Positions 1 to 10,431 of a stretch of DNA of 50,974 nt are shown in pieces. Under the pieces are notes generated by a model that was given only the letters and a program-made list of their open reading frames with translations, had not been told where the DNA came from and did not search any database. Both the position numbers and the translations under genes were made by a program. Source of the stretch: an uncultured Pseudomonadota bacterium (lineage in GTDB: Bacteria; Pseudomonadota; Gammaproteobacteria; Burkholderiales; SG8-39); NCBI GenBank assembly GCA_903909415.1, contig CAIVVS010000317.1, positions 1 to 50,974 of the forward strand. The letters are read 5' to 3'. Each line of letters starts with the position of its first letter. Positions within the stretch are counted from its first letter, which is position 1.

Positions 1-1
1 C

Positions 2-631
2 GAGATCGAGGCGGCCGGATACAGCGTGGCCTTCAACGGCCAGAAGACCTACAACGGCGTGGCCATTCTCGCGCGCGGCGGCATGGACGCGGTGGCGATG
101 GACATTCCCGGCTTCGACGACGAGCAGAAGCGCGTGATCTCCGCGACCGTCAACGGGACCCGCGTGGTCTGCGCCTACGTGCCCAACGGCCAGTCGGTGG
201 ACAGCGACAAGTACCAGTACAAGCTGCGCTGGCTGGCGGCCTTCGAGGCCTGGCTGAAGGGCGAACTCGCCGCGCACCCGCGACTGGCGGTGCTGGGCGA
301 CTACAACATCGCCCCCGAGGACCGCGACGTGCACGACCCGGTGGCCTGGAAGGACCAGGTGCTGTGCTCGGTGCCGGAGCGCGAAGCCTTTTTCCGGCTC
401 ATCGGCCTGGGCTTCACCGACAGCTTCCGGATGTTCGAGCAGCCCGAGCGCAGCTTCAGCTGGTGGGACTACCGGATGAATGCCTTCCGCCGCAAGATGG
501 GCGTGCGCATCGACCACATCCTGCTGTCACCGGAACTGGCCGCGAGCTGCAAGCGCTGCGACGTGGACATCGAGCCGCGCAAGCTGGAGCGGCCGTCGGA
601 CCATGCGCCGGTGATCGCCGAAGCCGGCTGA
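2..631 (+). CDS. xth: Exodeoxyribonuclease III, 5' end outside window
   Basis: This is the C-terminal part (about 209 residues) of an exonuclease III / AP endonuclease of the endonuclease-exonuclease-phosphatase fold, which acts in base excision repair. The reading frame is open to the left window edge, so the true start lies upstream. Visible family motifs are [10 protein letters not shown] early on, the catalytic [10 protein letters not shown] segment (Asp/Asn pair), the substrate-site FSWWDYR, RIDHIL, and the terminal SDHAPV containing the catalytic His. E. coli XthA has 268 residues, so roughly 60 residues are missing. It converges on the ThDP enzyme gene with a 28-base gap. Confidence 0.93.
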   Translation, partial: EIEAAGYSVAFNGQKTYNGVAILARGGMDAVAMDIPGFDDEQKRVISATVNGTRVVCAYVPNGQSVDSDKYQYKLRWLAAFEAWLKGELAAHPRLAVLGDYNIAPEDRDVHDPVAWKDQVLCSVPEREAFFRLIGLGFTDSFRMFEQPERSFSWWDYRMNAFRRKMGVRIDHILLSPELAASCKRCDVDIEPRKLERPSDHAPVIAEAG

Positions 632-659
632 GACTGCCCGGTCAATCGGGCCGCGCGGT

Positions 660-2354
660 TCAGGCAATCCACTCCGATACCGGCGCGCGCGCTTCCTGCA
701 GCGGCTGGCAGACCACGTCCACCAACGTCGGCGCATCCAGTTCCACCGCCTGCCTGAGCACGCCGGCCAGTTGCGCGGGATCCTCGACGCGCCAGCTCTT
801 CACCCCGAACGCCGTCGCCACCGCCGCATGGTCGGTGCGCGCGAAATCCACCGAGAAATAGCGCTCGCCGAAGCTGGTCTTCTGACCGGCCTTGATCCAG
901 CCGTAGGTCGCGTTGGACACCACCACCATGGTGATGGGGATGCGGTGTCGCACCAGGGTTTCCATCTCGCCGCAGGTGAAGCCGAAGGAGCCGTCGCCCA
1001 TCACCGCGACCACCTTCGCATCGGGGCGCGCGAACCAGGCGCCGGCCGCCGCCGCCATCGAATAGCCCAGCGCGCCATGCGCGCGGTTGCTGAAGCAATG
1101 CCGTCCGATGCGCTTCTGCACGTAGTAGGCCGAGAAGTAGGGACAGGGCGTGCCGGCATCAGCGACCACGATGGCGTCGTCCGGCAGGACCGACTGCAGG
1201 TCCGCGACCAGGCGCTCGGGCCGGATGGGCGTGTCCTTCGATTCGGCCAATGCGCGGAACGCGGAGAACTTCGCCTCGCGCGCGGCGGCAACCGCCTGCG
1301 CGCCCCAGGCGCCTGCCTGCATTGCCGGCAGTGCGGCGACGATGCCAGCGAGGCCCGGCTTCGCATCGCCCACCATCGCGACTGCAGTCGGGTAGTTCGC
1401 GCCCGGCACGCGCGGGTCGGCGTCCAGGTGCAGCACGGTGGCGCCGCCCGGCGCCGGGTAGCGCCAGCGCTCGGTGGTCACGGACCCCGCGCGGCAACCG
1501 ATGAAAAAGACGAGGTCGGCTTCCTGCACCACGCCGCGCGTGGGCAGCACGCCGCCATTCGACCCCACCACGCCCAGCGCCAGCGCATGGGTCTCATCGA
1601 TGGAGCCCTTGCCGCTGATGGTGGTGGCGACCGGCGCGCCCAGCGCGGTCGCCAGCGCGAGCAGTTCGGCCTGCGCGCCGGCGATCACCACGCCGCCGCC
1701 GACCACCAGCACCGGTCGCTTCGCGCCGGCCAGGCGTTCGGCCGCTTCGCGCATCGCGCCCTCGTCCGGGGTGCAGCGCCGCGCCGGGATGGATGCCATC
1801 GCCGCATCGGCCCAGACCTCGGACGCGTCCACCATCTGCTTCTGCACGTCAAAGGGCAGCGCGAGGTGGGTGGCGCCCGGGCGCTGCGAGGCCATCTCGG
1901 CGAAGGCGCGGCGCACCAGTCGCGGCAGGTCGGACGCGCGGTCGATCACCGCGTTCCACTTGGTGAGCGGGCGGTACAGCGCCTGCTGGTCGAGTTCGGT
2001 CAGCGCGAATCGGCCGCGCGCCGAGGTGGAGATGTCGGAGTTGAACGCCAGCAGCGGCACCGAGGACTCGTTGGCCTCGACCACGCCGGGCAGCAGGTAG
2101 GTGGCGCCGCCGCCGCTGGGGCCCTCGCACACGCCCACGCGGCCGGACACGCGCGCGTAGCCGTCGGCCATGTAGGCGGCGGAGCGCTCGTCGCGGGTGA
2201 GCACGTGGGTCATGCCGTGGTCCAGCCGCGCCAGCGCGTCGTAGAACGGCAGGCTGGTGTCGCCGCACAGCCCGAAGACGTGGCGCACGCCGGACAACTG
2301 CAGCATGCGCGCGAAGGCTTCCGCGCCGGTGATCTGGCTGGTCTTGCTTTCCAT
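660..2354 (-). CDS. ThDP-dependent enzyme, acetolactate synthase-like
   Basis: A 564-residue ThDP-dependent enzyme with the three-domain layout of the acetolactate synthase / benzoylformate decarboxylase superfamily. The N-terminal Pyr domain carries the cofactor-activating Glu56 in RDERSAAYMADGYAR. The middle domain has the RPVLVVGGG start. The C-terminal PP domain has the Mg-ThDP motif GDGSFGFTCGEMETL followed by SNATYGW. The substrate cannot be read from the sequence; carboligation or decarboxylation of a 2-keto acid is expected. Its ATG follows a good AGGGGTGG ribosome site and lies 66 bases downstream of the Bug gene on the same strand, so the two are probably co-transcribed. No small regulatory subunit is present, which argues against biosynthetic acetolactate synthase. 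Confidence 0.85.
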   Translation of the reverse strand: MESKTSQITGAEAFARMLQLSGVRHVFGLCGDTSLPFYDALARLDHGMTHVLTRDERSAAYMADGYARVSGRVGVCEGPSGGGATYLLPGVVEANESSVPLLAFNSDISTSARGRFALTELDQQALYRPLTKWNAVIDRASDLPRLVRRAFAEMASQRPGATHLALPFDVQKQMVDASEVWADAAMASIPARRCTPDEGAMREAAERLAGAKRPVLVVGGGVVIAGAQAELLALATALGAPVATTISGKGSIDETHALALGVVGSNGGVLPTRGVVQEADLVFFIGCRAGSVTTERWRYPAPGGATVLHLDADPRVPGANYPTAVAMVGDAKPGLAGIVAALPAMQAGAWGAQAVAAAREAKFSAFRALAESKDTPIRPERLVADLQSVLPDDAIVVADAGTPCPYFSAYYVQKRIGRHCFSNRAHGALGYSMAAAAGAWFARPDAKVVAVMGDGSFGFTCGEMETLVRHRIPITMVVVSNATYGWIKAGQKTSFGERYFSVDFARTDHAAVATAFGVKSWRVEDPAQLAGVLRQAVELDAPTLVDVVCQPLQEARAPVSEWIA

Positions 2355-2405
2355 GTCGCCACCCCTGGTTGAGGAGCGGCGAGTATAGCGGTGGGCCGAA
2401 GCGGT

Positions 2406-2435
2406 TCAGTTGGCCTTGACTCAGTCCGCCTTGAT
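2406..2435. repeat. Tandem duplication of the Bug gene's stop region (2 x 15 bp)
   Basis: Read on the minus strand, ATCAAGGCGGACTGA (gene end) is followed directly by GTCAAGGCCAACTGA. Twelve of 15 bases agree, and both copies end in TGA in the same frame. Confidence 0.75.
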
Positions 2436-3425
2436 GTTCGCCTCGCGCGCCACCTTGGTCCAGCGCGCGATGTCGTTGGCGATGAACCTGGCGAACTCCT
2501 CCGAGGGCATGCCCGACGGGTCCACGCCCAGCGCGTTGAAGCGCTCGCGCACGTCGGGCAGGCCGACGATGCGCACCACTTCCTGCTGCAGCCGGCCGAG
2601 CACCGGCGCCGGCGTCGCGGACGGCACGAACAGGCCCATCCAGATGGTGATGTCCATGCCCTGCAGCCCCGCCTCGCCCATGGTGGGCAGGTCCGGCCAG
2701 GAGGGATGGCGCGTGGCGGAAGTCACCGCGAGTCCGCGCACCTTGCCGCCCTTGAGCGGGCCGGACGCGGGCGGCGGATCGGCCAGCGCCATGGTCAGTT
2801 CGCCCGACATGATGGCGTTCACGAAGTCGCCGCTGCCCTTGTACGGGATCTGCTGGAAGCGCGTGCCGGCCTGCAGGTTGAACAGTTCGCTCGCCAGCTG
2901 GAAGGTCGCGGCGGTGGAGCCGTAGTTCACCCTGGACGGATTGGCCTTGGCGTAGTCGATCAGCTCGCGCACGTTCTTCACCGGCAGCTGGTTGGGCACG
3001 ATCAGGATCAGCGGGAAGGACCCGAGCATCGCGATCGGCGTGAAGTCCTTGAGCGTCGCGTACGGCAGCTTGGAATAGATCGCCGGGTTGATCGCCATCG
3101 GCCCGCTCGGGCCGATCAGGATGGTGTGGCCGTCGGCGGCGGACTTGGCCACCGCATCCACGCCGATCACGCCTTGCGCGCCGGGACGGTTCTCGACCAG
3201 CACCGGCTGGCCGAGCGCGTCGGCGAGCTTCGCGCCGACCACGCGCGCGACGATGTCGTTGCCACCACCGGCGGTGAACGGCACGACCAGGCGCAGCGGC
3301 TTGGACGGAAAGGTCTGCGCCTGCGCGGGCAGGACGCAGGACAGGAGCGCGGCAACGGCGGGCAACACCCACCGGCCGCGCGCGGACCGCAGGGACAAGA
3401 ACGACAGCGCGGGGAATGCGGACAC
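2421..3425 (-). CDS. Bug family periplasmic tricarboxylate-binding protein
   Basis: A member of the Bug (TctC) family, periplasmic binding proteins for carboxylates and similar small molecules, expanded in Burkholderiales. I chose the GTG at 3425 because GGAGGAGG sits 5-8 bases before it; the frame is open further upstream to 3518. This gives about 334 residues with a signal peptide (hydrophobic stretch WVLPAVAALLSCVL, cleavage near AQA|QTFPSKPLR). Family landmarks are FPSKPLRLVVPF, the GGGNDIVAR loop, NRPGAQGVIG and YGSTAATFQLASELF. No TctA/TctB membrane subunits are nearby, as is common for orphan Bug proteins. It leads the probable two-gene unit with the ThDP enzyme, whose substrate or precursor it may capture. 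Confidence 0.9.
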   Translation of the reverse strand: MSAFPALSFLSLRSARGRWVLPAVAALLSCVLPAQAQTFPSKPLRLVVPFTAGGGNDIVARVVGAKLADALGQPVLVENRPGAQGVIGVDAVAKSAADGHTILIGPSGPMAINPAIYSKLPYATLKDFTPIAMLGSFPLILIVPNQLPVKNVRELIDYAKANPSRVNYGSTAATFQLASELFNLQAGTRFQQIPYKGSGDFVNAIMSGELTMALADPPPASGPLKGGKVRGLAVTSATRHPSWPDLPTMGEAGLQGMDITIWMGLFVPSATPAPVLGRLQQEVVRIVGLPDVRERFNALGVDPSGMPSEEFARFIANDIARWTKVAREANIKAD

Positions 3426-3515
3426 GGACACCTCCTCCAAGAGAATCCTCCGCGCGCATTGTGCACGGATGCTTGGGGAAGGAAAGCGGCGCTGCACAAC
3501 GCCCCCCGGAAACCA

Positions 3516-3539
3516 CAACGCCCGCTGTCGCGGGCGTTG
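3516..3539 (-). terminator. Hairpin downstream of malate synthase
   Basis: Perfect 10-bp inverted repeat CAACGCCCGC/GCGGGCGTTG around a 4-base loop, just past the aceB stop. It is followed on the minus strand by TGGTTT rather than a long T run, so it is a probable but not ideal terminator. Confidence 0.55.
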
Positions 3540-3566
3540 GGTGCCGAGCGACTCAGTGCGCGTCGG

Positions 3567-5159
3567 TCAGGCGATCGCCTCGTAAGCCGGCAGGGTCAGG
3601 AACTCCACGTACTCGCCCAGCGTGATCTGCTCGAACAGCTTCGCGCCCTCGGGATACTTGCCCGCGGCCCAGGCGGCGTCGCCCAGGTAGGTCTTCACCT
3701 TGGGCAGCTCCTCGGCGACCAGCTTGCTGAACAGTTCCGCGGTGACCTTGCGGCCGTCGTCCAGCTTGCCCTTGTCCGAGCGTATCCATTGCCAGATCTG
3801 CGAGCGCGAGATCTCGGCGGTGGCGGCGTCTTCCATCAGGTTGAACACCGGCACGCAGCCGTTGCCCGCCAGCCAGGCGCCCAGGTACTGGATGCCGACC
3901 GAGATGTTGTTGCGCAGGCCCGCTTCGGTGATCGGCGCCTCGGGCTTGAAGTCCAGCAGGTCCTTGGCCGACACGTTCACGTCCGGGCGCTGCTTGCCGT
4001 ACTGGTTGGGCGTGGGCATGTGCTTGTCGAACACTTCCTTGGCGATCGGCACCAGCGCCGGGTGCGCCACCCAGGTGCCGTCGCAGCCGTCGGTGACCTC
4101 ACGCAGCTTGTCCTGGCGCACCTTCTCCAGCGCGGCCTCGTTCGCCGCCGGGTCGTTCTTGATCGGGATCTGCGCCGCCATCCCGCCCATGGCCGGCGCG
4201 CCGCGCTTGTGGCAGGTCTTGACCAGCAGCAGCGCGTAGGCGCGCATGAACGGCGAGGTCATGGTGACCTGCGAGCGGTCGGCCAGGCAGAAGTCCTTGT
4301 TGCGGCGGAACTTCTTGATGCAGGAAAAGATGTAGTCCCAGCGCCCGATGTTCAGGCCGGCGGAGTGCTCGCGCAGCTCCCACAGGAACTCGTCCATCTC
4401 GAAGGCGGCGACCACGGTCTCGATCAGGCAGGTGGCGCGGATCGAGCCGTGCGGCACGCCCAGGTCCTTCTGCGCCATGGTGAAGATGTCGTTCCACAGC
4501 CGCACTTCCAGGTGCGACTCCATCTTGGGCAGGTAGAAGTAGGGGCCGCTGCCGCGCGACAGGAGCTCCTTGGCGTTGTGGAAGAAGTACAGCCCGAAGT
4601 CGAAGATGCCGCCGGCGACCTTCTTGCCGTCCACCAGCATGTGCTTCTCGTCCAGGTGCCAGCCGCGCGGGCGCGGCAGCAGCACCGCGGTCTTGTCGTT
4701 CAGCTTGTAGGACTTGCCGTTCTGCTCCAGCGTGATCGTGCGCCGCACCGCGTCGCGCAGGTTGATCTGCCCGTCGATCATGTTGTCCCAGGTGGGGCAG
4801 TTGGCGTCCTCGAAGTCGGCCATGAAGGTGGACGCGCCGCAGTTGAGCGCGTTGATCACCATCTTGCGGTCGGTGGGGCCTGTGATCTCCACGCGCCGGT
4901 CCTGCAGGTCGGCGGGCTGCGCGGCGACCTGCCAGTCGCCCGAGCGGATGTGCGCGGTGTCGGGCAGGAAGTCCGGCAGCTTGCCTGCGTCGAACTCCTT
5001 CTGGCGCGCGGCGCGCGCGGCCATCAGTTCCTGGCGGCGCGGCTCGAAGGCGCGGTGCAGCCTGGCGACGAAGGCGATCGCCTCGGGCGTGAGGATGCTG
5101 CGGTATTCGGGCGTGATGCGGCCGTGGATATCCACGCCGGCGGGGAGTGTGTCGCTCAT
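3567..5159 (-). CDS. aceB: Malate synthase A
   Basis: A 530-residue malate synthase of the A isoform, which condenses glyoxylate with acetyl-CoA to malate in the glyoxylate bypass. The family signature is clear: [20 protein letters not shown] followed by [20 protein letters not shown]. Upstream are [11 protein letters not shown] and [10 protein letters not shown]. The length equals the usual 530-540 residues. Isocitrate lyase (aceA) is not adjacent, so the glyoxylate source is encoded elsewhere; the lyase at 22350 is of another subtype. The 287-base upstream region is AT-rich near its middle and carries a tandem repeat and palindrome (5303-5340) that may be its operator. Confidence 0.96.
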   Translation of the reverse strand: MSDTLPAGVDIHGRITPEYRSILTPEAIAFVARLHRAFEPRRQELMAARAARQKEFDAGKLPDFLPDTAHIRSGDWQVAAQPADLQDRRVEITGPTDRKMVINALNCGASTFMADFEDANCPTWDNMIDGQINLRDAVRRTITLEQNGKSYKLNDKTAVLLPRPRGWHLDEKHMLVDGKKVAGGIFDFGLYFFHNAKELLSRGSGPYFYLPKMESHLEVRLWNDIFTMAQKDLGVPHGSIRATCLIETVVAAFEMDEFLWELREHSAGLNIGRWDYIFSCIKKFRRNKDFCLADRSQVTMTSPFMRAYALLLVKTCHKRGAPAMGGMAAQIPIKNDPAANEAALEKVRQDKLREVTDGCDGTWVAHPALVPIAKEVFDKHMPTPNQYGKQRPDVNVSAKDLLDFKPEAPITEAGLRNNISVGIQYLGAWLAGNGCVPVFNLMEDAATAEISRSQIWQWIRSDKGKLDDGRKVTAELFSKLVAEELPKVKTYLGDAAWAAGKYPEGAKLFEQITLGEYVEFLTLPAYEAIA

Positions 5160-5302
5160 CGGGGGCCTCGCTCAGTGTGCAGGTCCTGGGCGAAAACCCA
5201 GGATGCAGGTGGTCGCCGGGACGGGAGCGGGCAGGAAGCGGCACGCATCGGCAGCCCGGCACGGGGGACTGCAATGCCGGGAAGTGTATTCGGCGACGCG
5301 CC

Positions 5303-5340
5303 GTTCCGCAATATGAATTGCGTTCCGGATTATGAAATAT
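5303..5340. promoter_or_regulatory. Tandem 19-bp repeat with palindrome upstream of aceB
   Basis: Two head-to-tail 19-base units start with GTTCCG and share most of a NATTATGAA-like block (5303-5321 and 5322-5340). Across the junction lies a perfect palindrome CGCAAT-atga-ATTGCG (5307-5322). It is about 145-180 bases upstream of the aceB start in an AT-rich stretch. It is a candidate operator for a regulator of the glyoxylate bypass; no regulator gene is adjacent and the factor is unknown. Confidence 0.45.
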
Positions 5341-5446
5341 CGAGAGGCCGAAAATACCCCCGAAATCCCATAAACCGCTGATTTAATTCACTATTTCTGC
5401 ATGCCCCCGAATGATGCATGTCCACCCGGGGGCACCGCAGGCCTCC

Positions 5447-6847
<1,401 letters not shown>

Positions 6848-6891
6848 CGCCTTGATTCCTTCCGGCATGCGAACGGGGTTCGCCGCCTGGT

Positions 6892-7977
6892 CTACAGCAG
6901 TGGTATCACTACGCGGAAACAGGTCCGGCCGGGGACGCTCTCGCATTCGATCACGCCTTGGTGGTTTTGCACGAAGGTCTGCGCCAGAGTCAGGCCGAGG
7001 CCGGTTCCGCCCTCGCGGCCCGAGACCAACGGGAAGAACATGCGTTCCCGCAGTTCTTCCGGTATGCCCGGACCGTTGTCCACCACTTGCAATTCTAATG
7101 CCAGCCTGTGGTGCTTCTTGGCGAGCGTCACCTGGCGGGCGATGCGCGTGCGCAGCGCGATCTCGGCCCTGGGCCGGTCGCCGCGCGGCGCCGCCTTCCC
7201 GCCGCCGGCCCCGGCCGCACCCATGGCCTGGGCGGCGTTGCGCGCGATGTTGAGCACCACCTGGATCAGCTGCTCGCGGTCGCCCTGGAACTCCGGCAGG
7301 CTGGCGTCGTAGTCGCGCACGATGGCGATGCCGTCCGGGAACTCCGCCAGCAGCAGGCTCCTGACGCGCTCGCACACCTCGTGGATGTTCATCGGCCCGC
7401 GGTGCGTGGGGCGGTGCGGGGTGAGCAGCCGGTCCATCAGCAGCTGCAGCCGGTCGGCCTCCTTGATGATCACCTGGGTGTACTCGCGCAGCTCGGCGCG
7501 GTCCAGTTCGCGCTCCAGCAGCTGGGCCGAGCCGCGCAGGCCGCCCAGCGGGTTCTTGATTTCGTGCGCGAGGTTGCGGATCAGCACCCGATTCGCCTCG
7601 TGCTGCGACTGGCGCGTCTCCTCGCGCTCGATGCGCAGCTGCTGGTCGATCTGGCGCAGCTCCAGCACCATGCCGAAACCGGGATCCTCCAGCGGCGTGA
7701 CGATGCAGTTCAGGTGCAGCGGCTCGTGGCCGGGCCGGGTGAGCACGAGGTTCGGGTCCACGAAGCCGCGGCCCTCGGCGGCGGCCTGGCGCAGGTTGTC
7801 GCCGAACGCGGCCGCGTCGACGAACAGGTCGGGAAACACATGGCCCTGCACCGAGCGCGCACCCACCGCGAACAGGCTCTCGGCGGAGGCATTGGCGTGG
7901 ATGATGCGCAGGTCCGCGTCGAGCACGATCACGGCGGTGGCCAGCAGGTCCAGGCCGGAGAGGTTCATCACCGCCAT
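6892..7977 (-). CDS. glnL: Nitrogen sensor kinase NtrB
   Basis: A soluble 361-residue histidine kinase/phosphatase partnered with NtrC and normally controlled by PII. The N-terminal PAS domain (about residues 8-120) begins LDLLATAVIVLDADLRII. The H box NLAHEIKNPLGG contains the phosphorylated His138. The ATPase domain has VLNIARNAAQAM (N box), VVDNGPGIPEEL (G1) and GGTGLGLTLAQTFV (G2). There are no membrane segments, as expected. It sits between the DUF4124-type gene and ntrC on the same strand. Confidence 0.95.
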   Translation of the reverse strand: MAVMNLSGLDLLATAVIVLDADLRIIHANASAESLFAVGARSVQGHVFPDLFVDAAAFGDNLRQAAAEGRGFVDPNLVLTRPGHEPLHLNCIVTPLEDPGFGMVLELRQIDQQLRIEREETRQSQHEANRVLIRNLAHEIKNPLGGLRGSAQLLERELDRAELREYTQVIIKEADRLQLLMDRLLTPHRPTHRGPMNIHEVCERVRSLLLAEFPDGIAIVRDYDASLPEFQGDREQLIQVVLNIARNAAQAMGAAGAGGGKAAPRGDRPRAEIALRTRIARQVTLAKKHHRLALELQVVDNGPGIPEELRERMFFPLVSGREGGTGLGLTLAQTFVQNHQGVIECESVPGRTCFRVVIPLL

Positions 7978-8032
7978 GCGGGGCGTCCCTGGATCGGCGC
8001 GCGGGGGACGGCGCGGCCCCGGCCCGGCCGCC

Positions 8033-8524
8033 TTACCTCAGGCCGGACAGCGTCTTGCGCAGCTCGGCGACGTTCTTCTCGTGCTGCTCGACGGCTTCCT
8101 GGAAGGGCTTGAGGCGGTCGAGCACGCGCTGGTAGTTGCGCTCGTCGCCGTTGCGTATGCCCTGCTGCTCCTCGAGCTTGCGGCGCGCAGCCGCGAGGCG
8201 CTTTTCCTCGTCGTCCAGCTCCGACTGCAGGATCTTGCGCCGGCCGTCGTCGCGCGACTTCTGGGTGTTCGGGTCCACGCGTGCCGCGGTGGCGGGCTGC
8301 CTGGCAGCCGGTGCCGGGGCGGGCGCGGACGCAGGGGCGGAGGACACCTTCTCCTCGACCACCACGCAGTTCTTGCCCAGCGTCTCGGACTTCTCGCTGG
8401 TGTAGAAATTCCGCTTGCCGCCCTCGCCCGCGCAGCCGTAGAGCACGCGTCCCTGCCCCGAGGCGGTGGCGGAAGCCAGGGCCAGGCAGGCAAGCAGGGC
8501 AAGTCGGGTCGGTATGGGCCGCAT
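8033..8524 (-). CDS. Secreted DUF4124-like protein with coiled coil
   Basis: A 163-residue exported protein. Residues 1-23 form a signal peptide (LALLACLALASATASG). The next 30 residues, RVLYGCAGEGGKRNFYTSE, resemble the short DUF4124 module found in betaproteobacterial periplasmic proteins, including CVVVEE. An Ala/Pro linker follows, then a charged helical C-terminus (about residues 85-160, rich in Glu, Arg and Lys heptads), likely a coiled coil. The ATG follows GGAGGTTATCCG, a strong ribosome site. It lies between glnA and ntrB, which suggests a link to nitrogen metabolism only by position. No molecular function is known to me. Confidence 0.82.
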   Translation of the reverse strand: MRPIPTRLALLACLALASATASGQGRVLYGCAGEGGKRNFYTSEKSETLGKNCVVVEEKVSSAPASAPAPAPAARQPATAARVDPNTQKSRDDGRRKILQSELDDEEKRLAAARRKLEEQQGIRNGDERNYQRVLDRLKPFQEAVEQHEKNVAELRKTLSGLR

Positions 8525-8625
8525 CGGATAACCTCCGGAACGCAGAGGGAACTTTAACTGTAGCCCAAGAAGGCGCTGATTTCAAATAATAATTCCCCAT
8601 TCCGTGACAGGGTTGGCAGAAACGC

Positions 8626-8652
8626 AAAAGGGGTGGCAAAGCCACCCCTTTT
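8626..8652 (-). terminator. Rho-independent terminator after glnA
   Basis: Perfect 12-bp inverted repeat AAAAGGGGTGGC / GCCACCCCTTTT with loop of 3 bases, giving a G/C stem with a T run on the minus strand. It separates glnA from the downstream DUF4124-ntrB-ntrC genes, so the latter may rely on read-through or their own promoter. Confidence 0.85.
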
Positions 8653-8723
8653 GTGCCTGCCGGCCCGGCTTCCGGACCCGGCCTCGCGGCCGGACCCCGG
8701 AAGGGGCGGCGAACCAGCCCTGC

Positions 8724-10139
8724 TTACAGGCTGTAGTACATGTCGAACTCGACCGGATGGGTCGTCATGCGGAAGCGGGTGACCTCTTCCATCTTCAGCG
8801 CGATGTAGGCGTCGAGCATCTCGTCGGTGAACACGCCGCCCTTGGTCAGGAAGGCGCGGTCCTTGTCGAGGTGTTCCAGGGCCTGGTCGAGCGACGAGCA
8901 CACGTTCGGGACCTTCTTGGCCTGCGAGGGCGGCAGGTCGTACAGGTTCTTGTCGATCGGGTCGCCGGGGTGGATCTTGTTCTGCACGCCGTCCAGGCCC
9001 GCCATCAGCAGCGCGGAGAACGCCAGGTACGGGTTCGCCGTGGGATCCGGGAAGCGCACTTCGACGCGGCGGCCCTTGGGGTTGGACACGAACGGGATGC
9101 GGCAGGAGGCCGAGCGGTTACGGGCCGAGTACGCCAGGTTGATCGGCGCCTCGAAGCCGGGAACCAGGCGCTTGTAGCTGTTGGTGCCCGGGTTGGTGAT
9201 CGCGTTCAGCGCCTTGGCGTGCTTGATGATGCCGCCGATGTAGTACAGCGCGAACTCGGACAGGCCCGAGTAGCCGTTGCCGGCGAACAGGTTGGTGCTG
9301 CCCTTCCACACGGACTGGTGCACGTGCATGCCGGAACCGTTGTCGCCGACGACGGGCTTGGGCATGAAGGTGGCGGTCTTGCCGAACGAGGCGGCGACGT
9401 TCCACACCGTGTACTTCAGGATCTGCATCCAGTCGGCGCGCTTGACCAGCGAGTTGAACTTGGTGCCGATCTCGCACTGGCCGGGGGCCGCGACTTCGTG
9501 GTGGTGGACCTCGACCTCGACGCCCTGGGCTTCCAGCGCCAGACACATCGCGTTGCGCAGGTCCTGCAGCGAGTCGGCCGGGGCGACCGGGAAGTAGCCG
9601 CCCTTGACCGGGGCGCGGTGGCCCATGTTGCCTTCTTCGTAGTCGATGCCGCTGGACCACGGGGCTTCCATCGAGCGGATCTTCACGCCGCAGCCGGACA
9701 TGTCGACGTTCCAGGTCACGCCGTCGAACACGAAGAACTCGGGCTCGGGGCCGAAGTAGGCCACGTCGCCGATGCCGGAGGACTTGAGGTAGGCCTCGGC
9801 GCGCTTGGCGATGGTGCGCGGGTCGCGGTCATAGCCCTTGCCGTCGGACGGCTCGAGCACGTCGCAGGAGATGTTGAGGACTTTTTCCTCGGTGAACGGG
9901 TCCATGCGGACCGAGTCCGGATCGGGCATGAGCAGCATGTCCGAGGCTTCGATGCCCTTCCAGCCGGCGATCGACGAACCGTCGAAGGCGTGGCCGGACT
10001 CGAACTTGTCCATGTCGAACATCTTGGCAGGCACCGAGACGTGCTGTTCCTTGCCCTTGGTGTCGGTGAAACGGAGGTCGACGAACGTGACCTCCTTCTC
10101 CTTGATCATCTTCAGCACGTCGTTGGCAGTGGTTGCCAT
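8724..10139 (-). CDS. glnA: Glutamine synthetase type I
   Basis: A 471-residue class I-beta glutamine synthetase, which forms glutamine from glutamate, ammonia and ATP as a cytoplasmic dodecamer. Landmarks are FDGSSIAGW, the metal-site PEPEFFVFD, the [10 protein letters not shown] block, NRSASCRIP and the adenylylation loop [10 protein letters not shown], where Tyr400 is the expected AMP acceptor. Adenylylation by GlnE is therefore likely. The ATG follows AGGAGA at 6 bases. The upstream region holds a sigma-54 promoter and NtrC boxes, so transcription should rise under nitrogen limitation. A strong terminator follows. Confidence 0.98.
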   Translation of the reverse strand: MATTANDVLKMIKEKEVTFVDLRFTDTKGKEQHVSVPAKMFDMDKFESGHAFDGSSIAGWKGIEASDMLLMPDPDSVRMDPFTEEKVLNISCDVLEPSDGKGYDRDPRTIAKRAEAYLKSSGIGDVAYFGPEPEFFVFDGVTWNVDMSGCGVKIRSMEAPWSSGIDYEEGNMGHRAPVKGGYFPVAPADSLQDLRNAMCLALEAQGVEVEVHHHEVAAPGQCEIGTKFNSLVKRADWMQILKYTVWNVAASFGKTATFMPKPVVGDNGSGMHVHQSVWKGSTNLFAGNGYSGLSEFALYYIGGIIKHAKALNAITNPGTNSYKRLVPGFEAPINLAYSARNRSASCRIPFVSNPKGRRVEVRFPDPTANPYLAFSALLMAGLDGVQNKIHPGDPIDKNLYDLPPSQAKKVPNVCSSLDQALEHLDKDRAFLTKGGVFTDEMLDAYIALKMEEVTRFRMTTHPVEFDMYYSL

Positions 10140-10225
10140 GTCGCTTCTCCTGACTGGTTTGACGGGGGTTTTTACGGAATCTCGCCGGAAAGTCGTTGTC
10201 GACCACCGGATTTGACGCTAATGGC

Positions 10226-10241
10226 AGCAGAAACCATGCCA
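10226..10241 (-). promoter_or_regulatory. Sigma-54 (-24/-12) promoter of glnA
   Basis: On the minus strand TGGCATGGTTTCTGCT fits TGGCACG-N4-TTGCT at all but two specified positions, with the invariant GG and GC ten bases apart. It ends about 87 bases before the glnA ATG. Confidence 0.8.
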
Positions 10242-10264
10242 AGAAAGCCAAAATAGGCTGCCGT

Positions 10265-10281
10265 TGTACCACAAAGGTGCG
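10265..10281. promoter_or_regulatory. NtrC-binding site 2 (proximal)
   Basis: TGTACC-N5-GGTGCG matches the NtrC consensus TGCACC-N5-GGTGCA at 10 of 12 positions. Its centre is about 40 bp from the distal site. Confidence 0.65.
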
Positions 10282-10292
10282 GGCAGCGACCC

Positions 10293-10308
10293 TGGCAGCA
10301 CAATTGCA
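10293..10308 (+). promoter_or_regulatory. Possible second sigma-54 element facing the rhodanese gene
   Basis: TGGCAGCACAATTGCA on the plus strand keeps GG and GC at the exact -24/-12 spacing and matches TGGCA and TTGCA. It overlaps the distal NtrC box by 4 bases and lies about 124 bases before the rhodanese ATG. It could be fortuitous. Confidence 0.4.
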
Positions 10309-10321
10309 CTGACATAGTGCA
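10305..10321. promoter_or_regulatory. NtrC-binding site 1 (distal, perfect palindrome)
   Basis: TGCACT-gacat-AGTGCA is a perfect 6-bp-arm palindrome with the 5-bp spacer typical of NtrC enhancers. It matches 10 of 12 consensus bases. Confidence 0.75.
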
Positions 10322-10431
10322 AACGCCCGGATTCATGCACCATTTCCGGGAATGCGGATCTGGACGGCCGGTCGGCGGCCTGCGGCGCTGTCTTTATACT
10401 GCGCGCTCCCCCACCCGCCCGCCGACCCGCC

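Noticed and set aside
2391..5381. Open frame of 996 codons on the plus strand opposite malate synthase and the Bug gene
   Set aside because: It runs across two real genes and their gap and has an Arg/His/Gly/Val-rich composition typical of a shadow frame.
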